Positions 56,644 through 64,000 of a DNA stretch of 64,000 nt are shown here, piece by piece. Where the stretch lies: positions 101,955,820 through 102,019,819 of the forward strand of contig NC_073303.1 of assembly GCF_027595985.1 (NCBI RefSeq), read 5' to 3'. This DNA comes from Sorex araneus. Lineage: Eukaryota; Chordata; Mammalia; Eulipotyphla; Soricidae. The number at the start of each line of letters is the position of its first letter. Positions within the stretch are counted from its first letter, which is position 1. A program made the translations under genes and the position numbers. Under the pieces are notes generated by a model that saw only the letters and a list, made by a program, of their open reading frames with translations, had not been told where the DNA came from and did no database searches.

Positions 56644-56838
56644 TTTAGAGTTTATGGGGGCTGGAGCGATAGCACAGTGGGTAGGGCGTTTGCCTTGCAT
56701 ACGGCTGACCGAGGTTCGATTCCCAGCATCCCATATGGTCCCCGAGCACCTTGAGGAGTAATTCCTGAGTGTGCAGCCAGAAGGAACCCCTGAGCATAGC
56801 TGGGTGTGACCAAAAAATAAAAAAAAATTTAGAGTTTA
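56644..56838 (+). mobile_element. Young type A SINE with 11-bp target-site duplication
   Basis: Element 56655-56827: intact boxes (TAGCACAGTGGG, GGTTCGATTCC), body with small changes, A-rich tail. Flanks tttagagttta at 56644-56654 and 56828-56838 are identical. Confidence 0.96.
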
Positions 56839-57216
56839 CATGAAATAGGTAATACCTACGGATGTAAATTTTAATAAGTGAAAAGAATTGAGAAAAGTTA
56901 AAGGGGAAAATCTGAAAAGACCTGTAAAAGTACAAAGCGTTTTATTCTAAGAAAGGGAATATTGGTTTTTATATTAGAAAATATTATTTTGTATATGCTG
57001 CTTAAGTGTCTGCATTAGTAAGTAAAAGATTGCAATAAAAATCTCTATGAACGTAAAGAAACCTGCTAGACAAGAACACTCCATATGAATAAGATGGTAA
57101 TTTGTTCCTGAAATAAATAAAATCTCATCACAAGCTAGGAGTAAACATACCTTTCTAAAGGAATAACCGAACTCACCATGAGTGAATGTCATGCTCAGTG
57201 CCAGATGCTGGAGGGT
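56839..57216. other. Non-repetitive sequence without recognised gene
   Basis: About 380 bases. Nothing supported. Confidence 0.35.
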
Positions 57217-57482
57217 GACTTGACAGAGGACTGGAGCGATAGCCCAGTGGGCAGGACATTTGCCTTGCATGCAACTGACCCGGGTTCGATTCCTCCGTCC
57301 CTCTCAGAGAGCCCGGCAAGCTACTGAGAGTATCCTGCCCACATGGCAGAGCCTGGCAAGCTACCCGTGGCATATTCGATATGCCAAAACCAGTAACAAG
57401 TTTCACAATGGAGACGTTACTGGTGCCCGCTCGAGCAAATCCATGAACAACGGGACGACAGTGCTACAGCAACAGACTTGAC
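57217..57482 (+). mobile_element. Type B SINE, near full length
   Basis: Element about 57225-57474. Best reference copy here for the type B layout: tRNA-like head, B box GGTTCGATTCC at 57283-57293, body 'cctctcagagagcccggcaa' and 'gcctggcaagctacccgtgg', RTE-derived end 'gacgttactggtgcccgctc', 'gaacaacgggacgacagtgc'. Flanks gacttgac at 57217-57224 and 57475-57482. Confidence 0.95.
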
Positions 57483-57942
57483 CGGCCAGACTTTCAAATC
57501 TCCTGTGCTGAAAAAAATTTGCCCAGGAATTTGACTCTCCTTCTTGAAGGCTAGTGACTGCCCTGGAGCTAATTCAAGTTTTGCCAGATCTTCCCTGACA
57601 GTTTTCTCTATCTCCTACATCCTACGATCAGACAGATTTATTTTCTCTTTTATCTGGCTCCTTAGTCCATCTGAAATATCTCCACAGTTGTCCTCTGTTC
57701 CACCCCATCATGGAAGAGAATGTATGTCGTAAAACAGTAATGAATGTCAGCTTCAGAAACTCAAATGGCAGCGGAAAGCCAGGACCGTCTATTTCCTGTT
57801 TCCACTGATAAATCCCAAATCATTGAGAACTACAAAATGGTGGGCCTGTTGGAATAATTTTAAAGTAGAATTAATCTTGTCCATAGGTTTCATTTGAAGA
57901 ATTTTTAAGTTTTGTCCTAGAATTAAAATACACACACATATG

Positions 57943-57943
<1 letters not shown>
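57483..57943. other. Non-repetitive sequence without recognised gene
   Basis: About 460 bases. Nothing supported. Confidence 0.35.

Positions 57944-57982
<39 letters not shown>
57944..57982. repeat. (AT)n microsatellite
   Basis: Almost pure AT dinucleotides. Confidence 0.97.
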
Positions 57983-57984
<2 letters not shown>

Positions 57985-58589
57985 CTTGGCCATCATATGT
58001 TGTATTTAACTTTTTAACTTTTGTGTTCATTACCACTTTTTTTCTTTTTTCCTAAATATATACCTTAAGATCTTTAACTGCTCCTCCATCATGCCCTATC
58101 CTCAGGTCAAACTCACCCTATTTTGCTAATTATTTTTTATCTTTTTTAATTGAGAGGAGCTCTTCAGGGGTTGCACGTGCAGACAAAAAAGATCTGGAAG
58201 CAGAAACTGGAAGCTAACCTGGTTTACAAGTAAATTCTATTAAAAAATAAACAACCAAAGCCCACAAGACTATGTTCCTCAAAGACTAGCTGCTGTCGAT
58301 ACATCTCTATATACCTCATTATACTGCCAGAGTCTGTTATTCTTCCCCAATATGAATTACATGATCAAAGTCACCAGCTCCAGGAAGAGCAGGGAGTGGT
58401 AAGAAGAACTGGGCAGAAAACTCCATCAAATCACAAATTATTTCTTCAGGTGCTTATCTAAATCTCTTGGGGAGGCTAAAATCTTCCATACCAGGACTAC
58501 TTTGAAAAGCAAGAGGGTTTTGTTTTGTTTTGCCTGGCAACCCTCACCCTGAAACCCCTGGGGCAAGAAACCTCTTTAAGAAAGACTGA
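57983..58589. other. Non-repetitive sequence without recognised gene
   Basis: About 600 bases. Nothing supported. Confidence 0.35.
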
Positions 58590-58700
58590 CTTAATGGGGG
58601 TTTGAAGTATGCCTGGCAGGCACAAGGTCCTGAGTTTGATCTGTGCATCCAGTGCTTCAGCACTGATGGCCCTCAGTCCCGGGAGCAGAGAAACAAAATA
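58590..58700 (+). mobile_element. Possible tRNA-derived SINE relic
   Basis: 'caaggtcctgagtttgatct' contains a B box-like motif, and 'gaagtatgcctggcaggcac' would be the anticodon region. A box unclear. Confidence 0.3.
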
Positions 58701-58862
58701 TATCTTGTCCAAGCTTTGAATGATAAGCTTAGATGGCTGAGTATTAGTGGTAGAGGCTACTGGGTCTCCTGAGCATTACTTGAAAAGCAGCCCCCCCCCG
58801 CCCCCCGCTTCTCCCACACACACACTTGCTGAAAAATAATTTATTATTTTATTGTATTTTTA

Positions 58863-58945
58863 GGGGCCAGGAATGTAACTCAACAATATATAATTGTACA
58901 ATGCAAGGGGTTTGATCCCCGCCACCATAAAAAAAAGAAAAAGAA
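58863..58945 (+). mobile_element. Minor tRNA-derived SINE (ID-like) with A-rich tail
   Basis: 'ggggccaggaatgtaactca' then 'caaggggtttgatccccgcc' and an AAAAGAAAAAG tail. The compact length (head plus A-rich tail, no body) resembles rodent ID elements in design. Confidence 0.55.
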
Positions 58946-59189
58946 AAAAAAGAAATTTCTGATTCAATTATAATCATGCTATTCTAGATATATAGAAGGC
59001 TATTCTAGATACATAGAAGGCTTTATACATGTGATAATGAATAGGAATTGATCAGTAAAAATTTTTATTTTATTCAAAATAAACTTGTTTTTATTTACAT
59101 TACCCAGCAGAGGGCTGGCAACCAGTAGATAGTAAATTCTTAAGGATTTGAAGCACAAGAAATAGATCAAAGAAGGAAGAATCAAAAAA

Positions 59190-59300
59190 CCTAAGTCCAA
59201 ATTCTACCTCTAGCATTAACTTACTTTCATCTTGGGCAAGTTTTAATTTTTTTTTCCAGGAAATCTTAGACAAGTCTTGTTCTTAACTGAAAGGATAAAA
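59190..59300 (+). mobile_element. MIR relic
   Basis: 'aaattctacctctagcatta' and 'cttgggcaagttttaatttt' with 'gaaaggataaaatgatctaa' follow the MIR core. Confidence 0.5.
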
Positions 59301-59602
59301 TGATCTAATTTGAAAAGCAAAATTTCCAATGTTGTAGAATTAATTGGAGATCTAACAACAATAACAGAAAACAAAGCAATAGTGTTGCAGATCTTCACCC
59401 CAGATTGTCAAAAGAAAATCTGCATTTTAATTTTTGAGTGTGATTTCTCATCATCAATCACAGTTGAGAACTCTACTTCTGTGATTCTTTTATCTCTGTT
59501 CCTAAAAGATGGTATTTTTCACAACAGTACAAGGAATTATGCAAAATAATCTTTACAGGAAAATAGAGGAATTTTTTTCATACTGCTTTAGGTTTTTTGG
59601 TT

Positions 59603-59743
59603 TGTTTGTTTGGGATCCACACTTACAGGCATTTAGGGATTACTTTTGGCCTTATGCTCCGGGGTCATTTCTAAAGGTGTTCTGGGGATATGGACTACAC
59701 ATATGGAAAGTGCTGTAATCCTTATTCTACCTATCCAACCCCT
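59603..59743 (-). mobile_element. Type A SINE, diverged
   Basis: 'tttgggatccacacttacag', 'tccggggtcatttctaaagg' and 'ggatatggactacacatatg' with a decayed head 'attctacctatccaacccc'. Confidence 0.6.
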
Positions 59744-59785
59744 TACACTGTAATCTTTATACTATATATCCAACCCCTTACACCT
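59713..59785. repeat. Tandem duplication (about 37 bp, 2 copies)
   Basis: 'ctgtaatccttattctacct' + 'atccaaccccttacac' is followed by 'ctgtaatctttatactatat' + 'atccaaccccttacac'. It duplicates the decayed SINE head and its flank. Confidence 0.85.
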
Positions 59786-60132
59786 TACATTCCTAAGGAC
59801 ATCTTTTATTCCTGTAGGTGTAATCTATAAATGCCTGGATTGGGCCTTTAATTTGCCAGCAGCTGGAAGAACTAGGAATCCCAGAAGTGCTAACATACAA
59901 CTTTTCTTTGGGAATCAGGAGGTGGGGAAGGAGGAAAGCCTAGAAAGTCAGTGACTCCCAATACACTGTTTCTGAGGAGGAGGGTAAGACAAGAGGCAAT
60001 GGTCCCCCAGAAGATTTAGAACTCAGTCTTGGGTAAGAGTTGGGAATCCATGAAAGAAGTCCCATTGTGCTGCTGTTTCTCTTCCTTCTCAAAACACAAA
60101 ACAAAGCCTTTCTTAAAGTCACGATCACAATC

Positions 60133-60890
60133 ACAAAATCCCGTTAATCATCGATTTCTCGAGCGGGCTCAGTAACCTCTCATTTCATCCTTTCCCTGAG
60201 ATCTTATTTATTTATTTGTTTATTTATTTATTTTTTGCTTTTTTTGGGTCACACCCAGCGATGCTCAGGGGTTACTCTTGGCTTTGCACTCAGGAATTGC
60301 TCCTGGCAGTGCTTGGGGGACCATATGGGATGCCGGGGATCGAACCCGGGTCAGCCGCGTGCAAGGCAAACGCCCTACCCGCTGTGCTATGGCTCCGGCC
60401 CCTTTCCCTGAGATCTTAGAAGTCTATCTCAACTCGGCCCTCCCAACAATGTTGCACTGGAGGCTCTTTCAGGGGAAGGAGATCCAGCTTGTTACTGGAT
60501 TTTGCATATGAATACACCATGGGAAGCTTGCAAGGCTGTCCCATATGGGCAGGAAACTCTCAGAAGCTTGCCAGTTTCTCCCAAAGGGAGAAGAAGGCTA
60601 AAGATATCGCGTGGCTGTGCACTTCTGAGAGCTTACTTTTAAGTCTCTCTCTGGATGTTGGCCGTTGATGGAATTACACACACCTGGGTTCCTCTGCTGC
60701 TACCTTCATGCATGAGGCCTGTCTCAACGTGTGGAGAGGGGCCTTGAACATGGCTGTAGCTAGGTTCCGGTGGTCTTCGGCCGCTGGGAGCTCTGCTCAG
60801 TGTGGGGAGGGAAGCTGGAGCCCATCCCCTCCAAGGGGCCCCCGGGAAAACAGCCAGGCGTGCGGGCAAGAGACTCTCTTTTTTTCTGCA
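60133..60890 (-). mobile_element. Type C RTE-tailed element, longest span, interrupted by a SINE
   Basis: Left end 'cccgttaatcatcgatttct', 'gagcgggctcagtaacctct', then 'tttccctgagatcttagaag' (split by the SINE at 60207-60401), 'caacaatgttgcactggagg', 'ggatgttggccgttgatgga', 'catgcatgaggcctgtctca' and 'catggctgtagctaggttcc'. The right end extends the family beyond the other copies. No tRNA-like head and no clear ORF. Confidence 0.72.
60190..60418 (-). mobile_element. Young type A SINE with 17-bp duplication, nested in type C
   Basis: Element 60207-60401, reverse strand, near consensus (gaacccgggtcagccgcgtg, gctgtgctatggctccggcc), with an ATTT-rich tail. Flanks ctttccctgagatctta at 60190-60206 and 60402-60418 are identical. 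It dates after the type C copy it splits. Confidence 0.97.
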
Positions 60891-62926
60891 TTTTTCTTAA
60901 AGTATCAAATCTTAATAGCAAGTACCACAAGCTGGACTACAACATGCAGATTGATTAAACATTCCAATTCTGTGATGTGGCAAAGCATAATTAAAACTCA
61001 AAGGCAACTGAATTAGAGAAAAAAAAAAGACCTCTGCTTCTTGTTTGTGTTTTTCCTTTATTTCTTAACTAGCAGCTGAATTGAATTCTTAAGCACCCAC
61101 CAAGTGTTCATTATATACCGAAGCCAAACTGGGTTGGAGGTTCCAGAGAAGAGGGAGCTGGCTTTGGTGCTGCCAGTGACATCTTTGGGCAGCACAGGCA
61201 GGGGTAGGGGGAGCTACATCCTGAAATTTTCCCCAGTGTGGATGAAACAGCTATAAAATCACCAATGAAAAAAATACTTAGATGCCATTAAAAAGTTCTG
61301 ACTCTCATAATTCTCCTTAATGGTGTAACACTCAGTGCTGTACTCCAGTTTTAATATTGCATTTTCCAAGAACCCAGCATTAGAATTCTCAGACTACCTA
61401 TCATATTGGTTGTCAGGTTTTGCTTTTGAATCCCTGATGACTTTGTCAGATATATTTGTGTGCTATTCCTTTCTTCGTTGGTCATGTGAGCTAAGCTGGG
61501 TATATTGCAATTAGAGTTGAAGATTCTTTTGACCGGGACAGGGATGATCCTGAGAGGGCACAATTCCAGACCCATCAAGGAAGGGAAAACTATGGCTGAC
61601 GACCAAGTGTGATCATTACTGGCGTCAGAGATACTGTATTGTAATTGCAATGGATATAAATAAAGTTCCACAAATAATCGGGCTACTATCCTGCTTAGAG
61701 GACCCAAACCAGGAGCCCTCTTGAGTTTTACTGAGTCAGAGAGAAGACATTCCTCTTTTTTCTTCCTGAATTGGAGCCTCCTTTAAAAACATTGTCATCA
61801 TGGAGAAGGATATTGAGTGATAATCACATTTAAGTGGCCTGGTGTTTTCTCCAAAGCCAAGAATCACTGTGGCCCTGGAGATTTTAAAGGAACTGTGACT
61901 TGGTTTGTGTTTGCTAAGTTTCAGTTTGATTCAGTTCAGCAGACAGAGAAATTCTGTGACTTTTATTTTTGTTTTGGGTGAAGTTGGGCACTGTTAAGCC
62001 AAACATTTCCCCCTTAACTTATTGAGAACATTCTCTAGGTCACCTGCTTCCCTGTAAATAAATATCCCAAGGAACTAAAACAAGTCTATCTTCACCTACT
62101 TGCTTCTGAGTCTCTTTTCTTTTGCTTTATCTAAGATAAAAGAAAACATATCTATATCTAGAATGAAACTGAACGAAAAGAAAATCAATTCTTGGGAATA
62201 CTTTCTCTTTTAATAATTAAATATGATATTTGGAAAGGTTTTCTGTTTACCTACTGTTATAGAAGAGTAGTTTTAGTATCTGCTTTTGAATTAAAATATT
62301 CTTAGCAACTGTCCACTAAGTTACTGTACTATGATAGATCTGTTTCTCTTTCTAGGCTAACAGTTGTCTTCCTTTAAAAGTTCATAGTTTTCATATATCA
62401 TTTTTTTGTCCCAATAGCTACAATTTTTCAGCTGTCCAATTTGGTAAGTTTGATTCTTGCAAACACACATAGAAATACTGCCGCAATCAAAACAGTGAAC
62501 ATATGCATCACCTTCAAATTCATATATCATTTTAAATTAAGATTTTCTTAGCCACTTTCTCTTTTGCTTCTTGCAACTTGCTAATATATTTCTCTTACTC
62601 ACTTCTAGGTTAAAGACTTCTATATATATATATACACATCCGTTCCTTAAGAGAGCCAGTTGTTATAATCCCAAATAGATGTAACACTGAGCCATTCTTG
62701 CTAAGAAATCTCTTTGCTTACAATATACAAGTAGAGATTTGCTGCCTGGAATACACTGGCAATACCCTGATAAAATATGAGTCCTAATAGCCAAAAGCAC
62801 ACACAAAAAGCTGAGTTTTTCTTAAATGTGTTTGATGACAACTATCAATTGACATATGAATGACAGTGATGTCATAAGTTTCAGAAGCTGTATTGGAAAT
62901 TTTGTATTTAAAAAAATTAAGTAAGA
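60891..62926. other. Repeat-poor sequence without recognised gene
   Basis: About 2 kb. 61340-61740 has no repeat and contains closely spaced homeodomain-like cores (TAATTGCAAT, ttgcaattag) with a 118-codon frame on the reverse strand that I cannot assign. Possibly regulatory, unproven. Confidence 0.4.
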
Positions 62927-63083
62927 TAGGCCAAAGAAACACAGTGGGTAAGGAGCCTGCTTCCACATAGACAGACCCATTCAACCATAGGTACATTATA
63001 TGGTCTCTTGAGCTGTGCCAGGAGTGATTGCTAAGCTCAGAACCAGGAGTATATTCAGAACATCGCTGGGTGTGGCCCCAAAA
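62927..63083 (+). mobile_element. Old type A SINE
   Basis: 'aaagaaacacagtgggtaag', 'ttatatggtctcttgagctg', 'ccaggagtgattgctaagct' and 'cgctgggtgtggccccaaaa' keep the order. The B box is lost. Confidence 0.68.
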
Positions 63084-63197
63084 CAAACCCCTCTCAATAA
63101 TGAAGTAAGGAAATTGGACACTTATCATAGATAAAGATTAAAATTACTCTGTGCTTTCGCCAAGCTTTCACCATTTATTCCTTGTAAGAGTTCTGAG

Positions 63198-63411
63198 TAT
63201 TTGCTCAAGTGGGCACCAGTAACATCTCCATTGTGAGACTTGTTGTTACTGTTTTTGGCATATTGAATATGCCATGGGTAGCTTGCCAGGCTCTGCTGTG
63301 CGGGTGAGATACTCTTGGTAGCTTGTCGGGCTCTCTGAGAGGGGCGGAGGAATCAAACCATGTCATCTGTGTGCAAGGCAAATGTTCTACCTGCTGGGCT
63401 ATCACTCCAGG
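63198..63411 (-). mobile_element. Type B SINE, 3'-truncated, left half of a head-to-head pair
   Basis: Reverse strand. It starts inside the RTE-derived end (tttgctcaagtgggcaccag), so the last ~30 bases of a normal tail are missing. The body and head are complete to 'gggctatcactccag'. No duplication of its own; see 63418-63663. Confidence 0.94.
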
Positions 63412-63417
63412 GATAAG

Positions 63418-63663
63418 GGACTGCAGTGATAGCACAGCGGGTAGGGCATTTTCCTTGCATGCGGCCAACCTGGGTTCGATTCCTCTGTCCCTCTTGGAGA
63501 ACCCAGCAAGCTACCGAGATATCCCGCCCGCACAGCAGAGCCTGGCAAGCTACCTGTGGTGTATTTTGTATGCCAAAAACAGTAACAACAGTCTCACGAT
63601 GGAGACATTACTGGTGCCCGCTCGAGCAAATCGATGAGTAATGGGATGACAGTGCTACAGTGC
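63418..63663 (+). mobile_element. Type B SINE, right half of a head-to-head pair
   Basis: Forward strand, complete tail (gatgagtaatgggatgacag, tgctacagtgc). Its translation across the tail gives W-R-H-Y-W-C-P-L-E-Q-I-D-E, the RTE C-terminus. Flanks of the whole pair, aagagttctgag (63186-63197) and aagagtcctgag (63664-63675), form a 12-bp duplication with one mismatch. Confidence 0.95.
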
Positions 63664-63764
63664 AAGAGTCCTGAGAGAGAGGTCTTAGTCTACCCTGTTG
63701 CTTTTCAAAAAAGTATTGAATTATTTTTTTACCAACACATTCGAACACCTACAAACTTGCTCTC

Positions 63765-63850
63765 TTGTTAACTGGACCCCTGCTATGGGCCAGACACTCT
63801 AAGCTCTGCTGAGCACACTCAGTCTTTGAGGGGCATACAGTTCAGTGGGC
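63765..63850 (+). mobile_element. L2/MIR relic
   Basis: 'gctatgggccagacactcta' and 'gaggggcatacagttcagtg' follow the L2 theme 'ctatgtgccaggcact ... ctcacagtctagtggg'. Confidence 0.6.
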
Positions 63851-64000
63851 TGGGGGTAATGGGTTAAGGGTGAAAGGCTGTAAAACTTTCACTCCTGAAA
63901 TCCTGAGCACCATTACAAAAAGAGCACAATGTTGATGAAGCTAAGAGCAAAACCTGGAGTCATTGAGAGATCAAGGTACTTTCTTTCCCTTCCTCTCCCT

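Noticed and set aside
60770-61016. GC-rich frame as a first exon with CpG island
   Set aside because: It overlaps the body of a repeated RTE-tailed element that recurs elsewhere in the window.

Overview
This is a 64 kb stretch of nuclear DNA from a mammal, almost certainly a shrew (Soricidae, Sorex-like). The call rests on the dominant repeat, a tRNA-derived SINE whose head reads GGGGCTGGAGCGATAGCACA and carries clear Pol III A and B boxes. I know this sequence as the characteristic shrew SINE. More than forty copies lie on both strands. I see no bacterial-style gene clusters, no CRISPR array, and no host protein-coding exon I can defend. The window is an intergenic or intronic landscape built by retrotransposition.

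Layout. From 0 to 15 kb there are SINEs, 5'-truncated L1 3' ends (781-1157, 7513-7782, 14779-15126, 15218-15439), a non-autonomous RTE-tailed element (5467-5952) and a large TTCC/TTTC microsatellite (13383-13659). From 15 to 25 kb lie a twin-primed L1 (18451-19663), a long RTE-tailed element (19932-20563), an RPL27A retropseudogene (21808-22078), an older L1 (22414-23130) and a MaLR-type LTR (24035-24475). From 25 to 37 kb the sequence is more repeat-poor, with MIR and L2 relics and a few young SINEs. From 37 to 46 kb are a second twin-primed L1 with a SINE nested in it (37063-38714), a nest of L1 and RTE-tailed element (41826-42362), another L1 end (42829-43300), an LTR split by a young SINE (44225-44855) and the only RTE copy with recognisable protein sequence (45446-46198). 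From 46 to 64 kb are further SINEs, an unresolved LTR-like block (50640-52080) and a head-to-head SINE pair (63198-63663).

How the elements work together. The same tRNA-like promoter head is joined to two different bodies. Type A ends in an A-rich tail, as expected for L1 mobilisation. Type B ends in a segment matching the last codons and 3' end of the RTE-type LINE, copies of which lie in the same window, and carries CAGTGATACAGTG-like tails. A third, longer family (type C) shares the RTE 3' end but has no tRNA head. One promoter module has therefore apparently been shared between two LINE machineries, and many copies still show target-site duplications (TSDs) that I could read directly.

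All family assignments come from reading the sequence and from memory. No database search was run. Boundaries without a stated TSD are approximate.
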